From Xenophilus aerolatus (GTDB taxonomy: Bacteria > Pseudomonadota > Gammaproteobacteria > Burkholderiales > Burkholderiaceae_C), in contig QAIB01000001.1 of assembly GCA_030418545.1 (NCBI GenBank), positions 620,001 through 684,000 on the forward strand: a stretch of DNA of 64,000 nucleotides, read 5' to 3'. Of the stretch, positions 45,941 through 54,294 are shown one piece after another. The notes under the pieces were generated by a model that saw only the letters and a program-made list of their open reading frames with translations, was not told where the DNA came from and did not search any database. Positions within the stretch are counted from its first letter, which is position 1. Each line of letters begins with the position of its first letter. Position numbers and translations under genes: made by a program.

Positions 45941-46825
45941 TCAGACGGCACTGCGGTGGCGTTCGATGCAGGTGTCGAGCACTTCGCCGCCGTCGCGCTG
46001 CCACCAGTCCAGCTGCGAGAAGATCTCGACCTCGCTGAAGCCCGCGAAGCCGGCGGCCTCGACCCAGCCGCGGATCTTCTTGAGCTCGACCACGCCGTCG
46101 CCCATCATCCCGCGGTCCGACAGCAGGTCGCGCGTGGGCGTGAGCCAGTCGCACACGTGGTAGGCCAGCAGGCGCTCCCTGCCGGCGCGTTCGATCTGCT
46201 GCTGCAGCTTCGGGTCCCACCAGACGTGATAGATGTCGAGCGCCACGCCCAGCATCCCGCTGCGCGTCGCATCGAGTTCGTCGCACAGGTCCAGCGCGTG
46301 CTCCAGGGTGTTGATGCAGGCGCGGTCGGCCGCCTGCATGGGGTGCAGCGGTTCGATGGCCAGCGGCATCCCGACCTCGCGCGCGTACTCGAGCGAGGCC
46401 GCGATGCCGTCGCGCACCTCGCCGCGCGCGCGGGCGATGTCCTTGTAGGCCGCCTTGCCCTCCAGCGCGCCGGGCAGGGCGCCGACGACCAGCACGAGGC
46501 AGGGTGCGTCGAGCGTCTTCGCCTCGTCGATGGCGCGGCGGTTGTCGTCCAGGGCGGCGCGCAGGCCTGCCGCGTCGGGCGCGGGGAAGAAGCCGCCGCG
46601 GCAGTAGCCCGACAGGCCGATGCCGTCCGCCTTCAGCTGTCGAGCCACCTTGTCGAGGCCCACCGCCGCCACCTGGTCGCGCCAGGGGCTGATGGCGCGG
46701 ATGCCGCGCTCGGCGCACTGGTCGATGATGCGGTCGAGCGGCACTTCGGTGCCGCGCTGCTTGCGCACCGTGGCGGTGTTGATGGACAGCCAGTCGTGGT
46801 TCTGCGAGAAGTCGCGCATCGTCAT
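45941..46825 (-). CDS. Sugar phosphate isomerase/epimerase-like TIM barrel protein
   Basis: A 294-residue AP-endonuclease-2-fold protein (IolE/xylose-isomerase-like). Visible features: RGIRAISPWRDQVAAVGLDK, AIEPLHPM with metal Glu, LGVALDIYHVWWDPKL with Asp and His ligands, and FSEVEIFSQLDWW with the last Glu. It probably isomerises or dehydrates a sugar or inositol-like keto compound. The ATG at 46825 overlaps the DUF993 stop by 4 nt; the longer open frame upstream shadows that gene. Confidence 0.85.
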   Translation of the reverse strand: MTMRDFSQNHDWLSINTATVRKQRGTEVPLDRIIDQCAERGIRAISPWRDQVAAVGLDKVARQLKADGIGLSGYCRGGFFPAPDAAGLRAALDDNRRAIDEAKTLDAPCLVLVVGALPGALEGKAAYKDIARARGEVRDGIAASLEYAREVGMPLAIEPLHPMQAADRACINTLEHALDLCDELDATRSGMLGVALDIYHVWWDPKLQQQIERAGRERLLAYHVCDWLTPTRDLLSDRGMMGDGVVELKKIRGWVEAAGFAGFSEVEIFSQLDWWQRDGGEVLDTCIERHRSAV

Positions 46826-48006
46826 TCCACGCCGTGCATGGCCAGCAGCGTCTTCATGCGCTGCACGGCCAGCTCCGGCTTCTCCAGCACGCTGGCCGCA
46901 TCCGCCAGGCGGAACAGCTCGGCGAAGTGCTGCAGCGAGCGCGAGCTCTGCTGGCCGCCCACCATGCTGAAGTGCGACTGGTGACCGTTGAGCCACGCCA
47001 TGAACACGACGCCGGTCTTGTAGAAGCGCGTGGGCGCCGCGAAGATGTGACGCGACAGCGGCACCGTCGGGCCGAGGATGGCGTGGAAGCTGTCGACATG
47101 GCCCTGCGCCAGCTCGCCCAGGGCCGAGCTCGCAGCCGGCGCGATGGCGTCGAAGATGCCCAGCAGCGCGTCGCTCTTGCCGTGCGTGGGCTCGCTGCCA
47201 TGGCCGTCGCCCGCGATCAGCTCGGCATAGTTGAAGTCATCGCCTGTGTACATGCGCACGCCCGAAGGCAGGCGGCGGCGCATGGCGATTTCCTTGTCCT
47301 TGTCGAGCAGCGAGATCTTGATGCCGTCCACCTTCTCGGGGTGAGCGGCGATGATTCCAAGCGCCGTGTCCATTGCGGCGTCGATGTCGGCGGTGCCCCA
47401 GTAGCCTGTGAGCGCGGGGTCGAACATGTCGCCCAGCCAGTGCAGCACCACCGGCTGCTTCGCCTGGCTCAGCACGCGGTCGTACACGCGCTCGTAGTCG
47501 GCCGGGCTCTTCGCGACGCGGGCCAGCGCGCGGCTCGCCATCACGATGAGCTTGCCGCCGAGCTTCTCGATGGCGGCCATCTGCTCCTCGTAGCCGCGGA
47601 TCACGTCGTCGACGCTCTTCACCTCGTCCAGGTTCAGGTGGTCGGTGCCGCAGCCGGAGGCCACCAGCGCGCCGGGCGCGTCCTTGGCGGCGTCGAGCGA
47701 GCGGCGGATGAGTTCCAGCGAGGTCGGCCAGTCCAGGCCCATGCCGCGCTGCGCGGTGTCCATGGCTTCGGCCACACCGAGGCCGAGCGACCAGAGGTGC
47801 TGGCGGTAGGCGATGGTGGTGTCCCAGTCGACGGCCGCCTGCAACCAGGGATCGACCGCGGCGAGCGGGTCGGCGACCACGTGCGCGGCCGAGTAGGCGA
47901 TGCGGTTGAATTGGACGTTGGCCGGCGGCTTCGCGGGCACGCTGCCACGCAGGGTGTAGGGGGCGAGCGAGCCGCCAGCGGTCGGGAGGGTGAGGGTCAG
48001 GGCCAT
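46822..48006 (-). CDS. DUF993 family protein (dihydrodipicolinate synthase-like)
   Basis: A 394-residue protein of the DUF993 type, distantly related to DHDPS-like TIM-barrel aldolases (FNRIAYSAAHVVADPLA near the start; VDGIKISLLDKDKEIAMRRRLP with the Lys where a Schiff base is expected; YTGDDFNYAELIAGDG). The reaction is not established to my knowledge; a retro-aldol cleavage is a reasonable guess. GGTGGAG lies upstream of the ATG at 48006. It is coupled to the isomerase-like gene and follows a Gfo/Idh dehydrogenase, a recurrent set in sugar-acid clusters. Confidence 0.78.
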   Translation of the reverse strand: MALTLTLPTAGGSLAPYTLRGSVPAKPPANVQFNRIAYSAAHVVADPLAAVDPWLQAAVDWDTTIAYRQHLWSLGLGVAEAMDTAQRGMGLDWPTSLELIRRSLDAAKDAPGALVASGCGTDHLNLDEVKSVDDVIRGYEEQMAAIEKLGGKLIVMASRALARVAKSPADYERVYDRVLSQAKQPVVLHWLGDMFDPALTGYWGTADIDAAMDTALGIIAAHPEKVDGIKISLLDKDKEIAMRRRLPSGVRMYTGDDFNYAELIAGDGHGSEPTHGKSDALLGIFDAIAPAASSALGELAQGHVDSFHAILGPTVPLSRHIFAAPTRFYKTGVVFMAWLNGHQSHFSMVGGQQSSRSLQHFAELFRLADAASVLEKPELAVQRMKTLLAMHGVE

Positions 48007-48032
48007 GCGGCGCTCCACCGGAAATTGAGAAG

Positions 48033-48087
48033 AAAAGTGCCTGAAGCGCCCGTCCAGCGGGCGCGAGCAGCTATCAAACTTGTAGCG
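48033..48087. repeat. Interspersed palindromic repeat, copy C
   Basis: Read on the minus strand it begins GCTACAAGTTTGATAGCTGC, continues into the GC-rich hairpin core CGCCCGCTGGACGGGCGCTT and ends in CAGGCACTTTT. It aligns closely with copy B. The head of the repeat encodes the last residues (ALQV) and the TGA stop of the dehydrogenase gene, so the element has set the 3' end of that gene. Confidence 0.7.
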
Positions 48088-49237
48088 CCGGAACGTCGAT
48101 CCAGCGGCGGTCCTTCCACGACTCGAGCGCGGCCTCGACCAGCTGCACGCCCTTGGCGCCCTCGGGCAGCGTCCACTTGTAGGGTGCGTTCTCCACCACG
48201 TGGCGAATGAAGTGTTCCCACTGGATCTTGAAGCCGTTGTCGTAGACCTGCGAGTCCGGGATCTCCTGCCATTGGTCGAAGAAGTTCATCGTCTGCTTTT
48301 CGTCGGGGTTCCACACCGGGCGCGGCGTGGCCACGCGCGACTGGGCACGGCAGCTCGACAGGCCGGCCACGGCCGAGCCGTCGGTGCCGTCGACGTGGAA
48401 GGTCACCAGGTCGTCGCGTCGCACGCGCGTGACCCAGCTCATGTTGATCTGCGCGATCACCGGCTCGCCGTTGTGGCCGACCAACTCGCAGGTGGCGTAG
48501 GCGGCGTCGTCGGCCGTCGCTTCGTAGGGCTTGCCGGCCTCGTCCCAGCGCTTGGGAATGTGCGTCGTGCCCAGGCAGCTCACGGACTTCACTTCCCCGA
48601 AGAGGTTGTCCAGCACGTAGCGCCAGTGGCACATCATGTCCAGGATCATTCCGCCGCCGTCTTCCTTGCGGTAGTTCCAGCTCGGGCGCTGGATGGGCTG
48701 CAGGTCGCCTTCGAACACCCAGTAGCCGAACTCCAGGCGCACGCTGAGCATGCGGCCGAAGAAGCCGGCGCGGCGCAGCATGTCGAGCTTGCGCAGGCCG
48801 GGCAGGAACAGCTTGTCCTGCACGGCGCCGTGCTTCAGGCCCGAGCCCTGCGCGAGGCGCGCGATCTCCACCGCCTCGTTGAGGTTGGTGGCGATGGGCT
48901 TTTCGCAATAGACGTGCTTGCCGGCGCGGATCGCCTTGGCCAGCAGGGTGGGGCGCATCTGCGTGGTGCCGGCGTCGAAGAAGATCGTGTCGTCCTTGTT
49001 CTCCAGGGCCTTGTCGAGGTCGGTGCCCCAGCGCGCAATGCCGTGCTTCCTGGCCAGGGCTTCCATCTTCTCGGCGTTGCGGCCGATGAGGATGGGGTCG
49101 GGCATGACCTTGTCGCCGTTGGACAGCGTGACGCCGCCCTCGGCGCGGATCGCGCAGATGGAGCGGATGAGATGCTGGTTCATGCCCATGCGTCCGGTGA
49201 CGCCGTGCATGATGATTCCGAGCCGTTGTTGTGCCAT
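48074..49237 (-). CDS. Gfo/Idh/MocA family dehydrogenase
   Basis: A 387-residue NAD(P)-dependent oxidoreductase. The Rossmann part starts LGIIMHGVTGRMGMNQHLIRSI (an unusual nucleotide loop with several Gly), contains the signature AGKHVYCEKPIATNLNEAVEIA with catalytic EKP Lys, and the C-terminal beta-sheet domain has GGGMILDMMCHWRYVLDNLFGE with the conserved D and H. It probably oxidises a sugar, inositol or sugar-acid hydroxyl. It lies between the enolase-like and DUF993 genes in the operon. Confidence 0.85.
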   Translation of the reverse strand: MAQQRLGIIMHGVTGRMGMNQHLIRSICAIRAEGGVTLSNGDKVMPDPILIGRNAEKMEALARKHGIARWGTDLDKALENKDDTIFFDAGTTQMRPTLLAKAIRAGKHVYCEKPIATNLNEAVEIARLAQGSGLKHGAVQDKLFLPGLRKLDMLRRAGFFGRMLSVRLEFGYWVFEGDLQPIQRPSWNYRKEDGGGMILDMMCHWRYVLDNLFGEVKSVSCLGTTHIPKRWDEAGKPYEATADDAAYATCELVGHNGEPVIAQINMSWVTRVRRDDLVTFHVDGTDGSAVAGLSSCRAQSRVATPRPVWNPDEKQTMNFFDQWQEIPDSQVYDNGFKIQWEHFIRHVVENAPYKWTLPEGAKGVQLVEAALESWKDRRWIDVPALQV

Positions 49238-49273
49238 GGGGGTTCCTCCGAAAGGACGGTTGGGGTCCGAGCG

Positions 49274-50701
49274 CTAGACCAGGTCGGCGGCGCGCTCGAG
49301 CGGTTGAAGGTGATCGAAGTCGGCATCGGCCGCATGCGCGAGGCCGGTCGCGGCGAGCAGGCTGCCCAGCTGCAGCCGGCCATCGTCGATGGCCAGGCGC
49401 ACGCGCCCGCCTTCGCGGCGGTACAGGTCGGGGTGTGCGGCGGCGAAGCGCTCGGCCTCGGCGTCCGGTGCCGGACCGAAGCCGTCGACATAGTGGTGGC
49501 CATTGCGCTCGCAGTGGCTCAGGCCCAGCAGCGCAGCGACCGCGAGGTCCTGCTGCACGGCGAGGCCGGCCTGGCAGGTGAGGTCTTCGGCCGACATGAA
49601 CAGGCCCTGTGCGCGCTCGCAGCGGGCGCGGTTGACGAGTGCCTTGTAGACCCCCTTGCAGCCCTTGCTCGACACACCCTGCCAGCCCTGCGCGACGGCG
49701 CGAGGGAACGCGTCGAGCGTGCCATCCCCCTCGTCGAGCAGCAGCGGCGCGGGTGCCTGGAGCACCGCGAGCGAGGTGTCGAGCGCCGCGTCGCGTGCGA
49801 GCGGCTGTTCGATGTAGAGCAGGGCGTCGGGCCGCGCAGCCAGCCGCGGCAGGGCGCGCAGGCCGCGGCACAGTGCGGACAGGGTGTCGAGGTCGGCGTA
49901 CTGCTCGTTCCCGTCGAGGCTGAAGCGGTGGCCCGGCGCCAGGCGGTCGAGCACGGCCAGCACGGCGTCGAGGCGGTCGAGGTCGGCGGCCGGGTCGCCG
50001 CCGAGCTTGATCTTGAAGCTGCGGTGGCCGTAGCGGCCGATCACGTCGGGCAGCCGTGTGGGTAGCGCGTGGTCGTCGGCGTCGGGATCGGCGTCCAGCG
50101 CATCGAGCATGCCGATGGTGTGGCGCGCTTCGATGGCGGTGGCCGGCGCACGGCCAGCGAGCCAGGCCGTCCAGTCGAAGCCGGCGAGCTCGGGCGCGAG
50201 CGGCGAGGGGCCAAGGCCGACGATGTTGCGCCGCATGCCGGCCGTGAAGCCTTCTTTGCAGGCGCGGAGCAGCGCGTCGAGCACGGCGCGGTCGAGCACG
50301 GCCTGCCCGTAGGCAGCGGACAGCGCGGTCTCGCCGGCCGACGCACCGGCCGCCATCAGCGCTGCATAGTGCCGCTCGAACAGGCCGAAGGCGGTGGCGG
50401 GTGCGTCGCGGCGGTAGGCGTCGGCGGCGCGCAGCAGGCTGGCCTGCAGGTCGCGCACGTTGTCGGCGTGGCTGCGCGCGGGCCGCTTGTCGAACCAGCG
50501 CGGCACCATCATCTCGGCGCAAAAGCCCGTGGCCATGCCCAGGCCAGGCACCTCGACGGTCGCGCGCACGAACAGTTGCGGGCAGCGCGTGAGCACGACG
50601 GCGCCGAACTTGAAGGGCAGGCGCAGATGCATGTCGCGCACGCCGGCTTCGACGGCCTGCACGCGCAGCAACGGCGCTTCGGCAACGATGGCAGTGGCCA
50701 T
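49274..50701 (-). CDS. Enolase-superfamily (mandelate racemase/muconate lactonizing-like) enzyme
   Basis: A 475-residue enzyme, longer than most members (360-400), the extra length being in the capping part. Active-site positions: FKIKLGGD (KxK base), SLDGNEQY (first metal Asp), YIEQPLARD (second metal Glu), LLLDEGDGT (third acidic ligand), and VSSKGCKGVYKAL (second-face Lys). Such enzymes abstract a proton alpha to a carboxylate; dehydration of an acid sugar is the common outcome. Its place before a dehydrogenase and an aldolase-like gene fits a sugar-acid pathway. Confidence 0.82.
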   Translation of the reverse strand: MATAIVAEAPLLRVQAVEAGVRDMHLRLPFKFGAVVLTRCPQLFVRATVEVPGLGMATGFCAEMMVPRWFDKRPARSHADNVRDLQASLLRAADAYRRDAPATAFGLFERHYAALMAAGASAGETALSAAYGQAVLDRAVLDALLRACKEGFTAGMRRNIVGLGPSPLAPELAGFDWTAWLAGRAPATAIEARHTIGMLDALDADPDADDHALPTRLPDVIGRYGHRSFKIKLGGDPAADLDRLDAVLAVLDRLAPGHRFSLDGNEQYADLDTLSALCRGLRALPRLAARPDALLYIEQPLARDAALDTSLAVLQAPAPLLLDEGDGTLDAFPRAVAQGWQGVSSKGCKGVYKALVNRARCERAQGLFMSAEDLTCQAGLAVQQDLAVAALLGLSHCERNGHHYVDGFGPAPDAEAERFAAAHPDLYRREGGRVRLAIDDGRLQLGSLLAATGLAHAADADFDHLQPLERAADLV

Positions 50702-50729
50702 GACGCGGAGAGTGGAGCCGGGCGGCGCG

Positions 50730-51578
50730 TCAGTGCGCGTCGAGGTTGCCCTGGGCGAAGAAGTGGGCGCGCAGCGTGCGGGTGTAGGCAGCGAAGCGTT
50801 CGTCGCCCATCACGTCGAGCGGGCGCGGGCGCGGCAGGTCGATGTCGTAGGTGGCGGCGATCTGGCCGGGGCGCTCGCTCATCACCAGCACGCGGTCCGA
50901 CAGGAACACCGCTTCGGGGATGCTGTGGGTGATCAGCAGCACGGTCTTGCCGGCGTTCATCCAGATGCGCTGCAGCTCGAGGTTCATGCGCTCGCGCGTC
51001 ATGGCGTCGAGTGCGCCGAAGGGCTCGTCCATCAGCAGCACCGGCGGGTCGTGCAGCAGGGCACGCAGGATGGCCACGCGCTGCTGCATGCCGCCGGAGA
51101 GCTGCCAGGGGTACTTGTGCTCGAAGCCCTGCAGGCCGGCCATGGCCATCAGCTCCTCGGCGCGCCGGCGGGCGGCGGCCATGGGCATGCGGCGGATCTC
51201 GGCCTGCAGCAGGATGTTGTCGATCACCCGCCGCCAGGGCAGCAGCAGCGCGTTCTGGAACACGATGCCGACGTCGGTCTGCGGCCCCTTGACGGTGTGC
51301 CCCGACAGTCGCAGGTCGCCGCCGGTGATGGGCAGCAGCCCGGCCACCATCTTCATCAGCGTGCTCTTGCCGCAGCCGGAGGGGCCGACGATCGAGACGA
51401 ACTCGCCCGCGCGGATGTCGAAGTCCAGCGGCTTGAGGGTCTCGACCTCGCCCTCGCGGGTGCGGTAGGTCTTGCTGACGCCGCGGCCCTGGATGAGCAC
51501 CTCGCGCAGGGACCGGTCGGCAGCGCGTGCGACGCCGGGCGCATCGAAGGGAACGACGTTCGTGGGGACGGCACTCAT
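50730..51578 (-). CDS. ABC transporter ATP-binding protein, nitrate/sulfonate/taurine type
   Basis: A 282-residue ATPase of the SsuB/TauB/NrtD class. Walker A GPSGCGKST near residue 66, Q-loop FQNALLLPWRRVIDNI, ABC signature LSGGMQQRVAILRAL, Walker B VLLMDEPFGALD and switch His in LITHSIPEA. The N-terminal ~28 residues precede the domain. It powers the importer formed with the permease and NMT1-like receptor just upstream. Confidence 0.92.
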   Translation of the reverse strand: MSAVPTNVVPFDAPGVARAADRSLREVLIQGRGVSKTYRTREGEVETLKPLDFDIRAGEFVSIVGPSGCGKSTLMKMVAGLLPITGGDLRLSGHTVKGPQTDVGIVFQNALLLPWRRVIDNILLQAEIRRMPMAAARRRAEELMAMAGLQGFEHKYPWQLSGGMQQRVAILRALLHDPPVLLMDEPFGALDAMTRERMNLELQRIWMNAGKTVLLITHSIPEAVFLSDRVLVMSERPGQIAATYDIDLPRPRPLDVMGDERFAAYTRTLRAHFFAQGNLDAH

Positions 51579-51614
51579 CGGGTCGGGCTTGGCAAAAGGA
51601 GCGGGAAGGGCGTC

Positions 51615-52613
51615 TTACTGCGGCAGGAAGTCGTTGGTGACCCAGTCGTCGGCCTTGCCGCGCAGCGAGGCGTCGAGGCCGCCGTACTGCACCAGCAGGT
51701 CGAGCGAGGCGTCGATGTCCTTCATGGAGGCGCGCAGGGGCCGCAGGTTCTTGGTCTCGGCCGTGTGATAGAGCGGCGTGGTCAGCTTGATGCCGATGAT
51801 CAGCGTGTCGCGCTGGCCGGCCTTGGCGTTGGCCTTGAGCATGGCGTCGATCGCGCCTTCGGGGTCCTTCTCGGTCGCCTCGAAGGCCTTGGTGGTGGCG
51901 CGCATGAAGCGCTTCACCAGGTCGCCCTTGTTGGCCAGCGTGTCCTTGTTGGCGACGATGCCCGAGCTGACCATCTCGATGCCGTAGTCGGCGAAGCGGA
52001 TCACCTGCACCGGCTTCTTCGTCGCGTCCTGGATCTTGATGTTCTGGTCCATCACGTAGCCGAGCAACAGGTCGGCCTGGCCGTTGATGACGGCGTTGAG
52101 CTTGGTCTGCCCGTCACCGGAGACGACCTTGTAGTCGCCCTCCTTGAGGCCGGTCTTCTTGAGAAAGAGGGGCCAGATCTGGCTCATCGAGTCGCCGGGC
52201 GTCATGGCCACCGTCTTGCCGACGATGTCCTTGGGGGTCTTGATGTTCTTCTCGGCCAGACCCATCACCGACATCGGGCTGACCTGCAGCGCGACGCCCA
52301 CCGCCTTGACCGGCGCGCCCTTGGTGGCGGCGCGGATCATGGTGGGAACGTCGACGTAGCCGAAGGTGGCGGAGTTCGCCGCCACGGCCTGGATCGACAC
52401 GGCCGAGCCACGTCCTTCCTGGATGTCGAGGTCGATGCCCTCGGCCTCGTAGAAGCCCTTGGCCTTGCCGATGAAGAAGGGCGCGTGTTCGCTGTACACG
52501 TACCAGTTCAGGAGCAGCGTCACCTTGTCGCGCGTCTGCGCCATGGCGCCGGTGGCCATGCCCAGGGCGAGGGCGGCGGCGCAGGTGGCGCCGATGAGTT
52601 TGCGTCGTTGCAT
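51615..52613 (-). CDS. ABC transporter substrate-binding protein, NMT1/THI5-like
   Basis: A 332-residue periplasmic receptor. Signal peptide MQRRKLIGATCAAALALGMATGAMAQ; then VTLLLNWYVYSEHAPFFIGKAKGFYEAEGIDLDIQEGRGS, the opening of NMT1/ThiY-like proteins, which bind pyrimidines, sulfonates or aromatic acids. Ligand not predictable. It lies between permease and ATPase genes of the same importer. Confidence 0.88.
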   Translation of the reverse strand: MQRRKLIGATCAAALALGMATGAMAQTRDKVTLLLNWYVYSEHAPFFIGKAKGFYEAEGIDLDIQEGRGSAVSIQAVAANSATFGYVDVPTMIRAATKGAPVKAVGVALQVSPMSVMGLAEKNIKTPKDIVGKTVAMTPGDSMSQIWPLFLKKTGLKEGDYKVVSGDGQTKLNAVINGQADLLLGYVMDQNIKIQDATKKPVQVIRFADYGIEMVSSGIVANKDTLANKGDLVKRFMRATTKAFEATEKDPEGAIDAMLKANAKAGQRDTLIIGIKLTTPLYHTAETKNLRPLRASMKDIDASLDLLVQYGGLDASLRGKADDWVTNDFLPQ

Positions 52614-52659
52614 GCGTGTCTCCAGGTCGTTGTGGTGCGGGAAAAAAATGAGAGCGGCG

Positions 52660-53442
52660 TCAGGCGGTGGCCTGCAGGTCGTGGCGTTGCGAGGCGTGCC
52701 AGGGCATGAGCCAGCGTTCCACCAGTTCGACGATCAGGAAGAGGATCACGCCCATCATCGACAGCACGACCAGCGCGGCGAACATCAGCGGCAGGTCGAA
52801 GGTGCCGGTGGCGCGCTGCAGCACGAAGCCCAGGCCGGAGTTGGAGCCCACGAATTCGCCGACCACGGCGCCGACCACCGCCAGGGTGACAGACACCTTC
52901 AGCCCGCTGAAGATCGCCGGCAGGGCCTGCGGCAGCCGGAACTTGAGGAAGATCTTCATCGGCCCGGCACCCATGGACCGCGCGAGGTCGATCACGTCGG
53001 GCTCGACCGACTTGAAGCCCTGCACCGTCGACACCACCACCGGGAAGAAGCCCAGCAGGAAGGCGGCGATCACCTTGGGCACGATGCCGAAGCCGAACCA
53101 CACCACGAAGAGCGGCGCCACGGCGACCTTGGGGATCGACTGCGAGAACACGAGCAGGGGGTAGACGAAGCTCTCGACCGTGCGCGAATAGGCGATCCAC
53201 ATCGCGATCGGCACGCCGATGAGGGCCGAGGCGACGAAGCCGCCGAGCGTCGCGTACAGCGTCGGCAGGCTCTGCTGTAGCAGCATGGACCAGTCGGCGC
53301 CCAGTTGCTTGATCACCGCCATCGGGGGCGGGATCAGATAAGCCGGGATCTTGAACAGGCGCACCAGCAGGTCCCACAGGACCAGCAGGACGAGCAGCAG
53401 CCAGAAGGGCCGCGCGGCGGGGTGGGTGATCCAGCGGGTCAT
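52660..53442 (-). CDS. ABC transporter permease, nitrate/sulfonate/taurine type
   Basis: A 260-residue inner-membrane permease with about 6 transmembrane helices and the BPD-transp-1 EAA loop (DLARSMGAGPMKIFLKFRLPQALPAIFSGLKVSVTLA). The ATG at 53440-53442 (MTRWITHP) is chosen over an ATG 17 codons earlier that lies close to the repeat. It pairs with the downstream receptor and ATPase. Confidence 0.9.
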   Translation of the reverse strand: MTRWITHPAARPFWLLLVLLVLWDLLVRLFKIPAYLIPPPMAVIKQLGADWSMLLQQSLPTLYATLGGFVASALIGVPIAMWIAYSRTVESFVYPLLVFSQSIPKVAVAPLFVVWFGFGIVPKVIAAFLLGFFPVVVSTVQGFKSVEPDVIDLARSMGAGPMKIFLKFRLPQALPAIFSGLKVSVTLAVVGAVVGEFVGSNSGLGFVLQRATGTFDLPLMFAALVVLSMMGVILFLIVELVERWLMPWHASQRHDLQATA

Positions 53443-53477
53443 GTCAATGGCGCCCGGCCGCCCGAAGGCATTGACGT

Positions 53478-53522
53478 GCCCCCTTGGGAGCAAGCGATAC
53501 GCGAAGCGATGAGCGTGGGGGC
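53478..53522. repeat. Intergenic palindromic repeat between PhyH and permease genes
   Basis: GCCCCC (53478-53483) and GGGGGC (53517-53522) flank an AGCGATACGCGAAGCGATGAGCG core with further internal symmetry. It fits a second class of short interspersed repeat seen in Comamonadaceae intergenic regions. It could form an mRNA hairpin within the operon. No T-tract follows, so it is not an obvious terminator. Confidence 0.5.
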
Positions 53523-53531
53523 TGATTCATG

Positions 53532-54269
53532 TCAGGAGACCTGGAACTTCAGCGAGTGGTCGTAGGGCAGCGCGGGGTTGTCGAAGCTGTTGGCGTTGCT
53601 CACGAAGTGCAGGGCGCAGGCGCGGCGCCATTGGCTGCTGTGGTTGGGGCCGGAGTGGTGGAAGGTGTTCCCGTGGTGGAAGCTCACCCCACCCTTGCGC
53701 ACCGGGGCCGGCGTCATCGGCTGCTTGTCGAGGATCTCCGGCGGGATCTGCAGGTTGTACGGCTCGTTCTCCGGCGCGAAGTGGGTGTAGACGGGGCCGA
53801 GGTTGGTGCCGTCGCCGAAGTAGAGGCAGCCGTTCTCGAGCGTGGCGTCGTCCAGTGCGATCCAGGCGGTCACCATGCCTTCGGGGTCGGCCGGGCCGAA
53901 GTAGAAGTTGTCCTGGTGCGCGGGCTTCGGACCGCCGCCCTCGGGCGGCTTGAAGAAGATCTGGCTGAAGTACACCGACACGCCCGGGCCGATCAGGGTC
54001 TCGACGTGGTCCAAGAGCCGCCGGTCGCGCGCCAGCGCCTGCACCGCGCTGCGGTGGAAGTGGGGGTTGTCGAGCTTGCGCAGCACGGTGCGCGCCTGCA
54101 CGCCGCCGTCGATGTACCAGGCGCGCTGTTCCTCGGGCAGTGCCGCCAGGAAGCTCTCGCCCCATTGCTCGATGTCGCGCACCACCGCGTCCATCTCGCC
54201 GGGCTCGAAGACGTGGTTCACCGTGAGGTGGCCGTGGTGGCGGTAGTAGGCGACGTCGTAGGCATCCAT
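53532..54269 (-). CDS. Phytanoyl-CoA dioxygenase (PhyH) family Fe(II)/2-oxoglutarate oxygenase
   Basis: A 245-residue oxygenase. Iron ligands HxD in KPAHQDNFYFG and a distal His in SFHHGNTFHHSGPN, with the 2-oxoglutarate Arg in WRRACALHF. PhyH enzymes hydroxylate alpha to carboxylates or cleave C-X bonds in small molecules. As the second gene of the operon, before the ABC importer, it may open the attack on the imported substrate. It starts 25 bp after the Bug stop. Confidence 0.88.
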   Translation of the reverse strand: MDAYDVAYYRHHGHLTVNHVFEPGEMDAVVRDIEQWGESFLAALPEEQRAWYIDGGVQARTVLRKLDNPHFHRSAVQALARDRRLLDHVETLIGPGVSVYFSQIFFKPPEGGGPKPAHQDNFYFGPADPEGMVTAWIALDDATLENGCLYFGDGTNLGPVYTHFAPENEPYNLQIPPEILDKQPMTPAPVRKGGVSFHHGNTFHHSGPNHSSQWRRACALHFVSNANSFDNPALPYDHSLKFQVS

Positions 54270-54294
54270 GGCGCTGTGCTCCTCGGAGGGGCCA

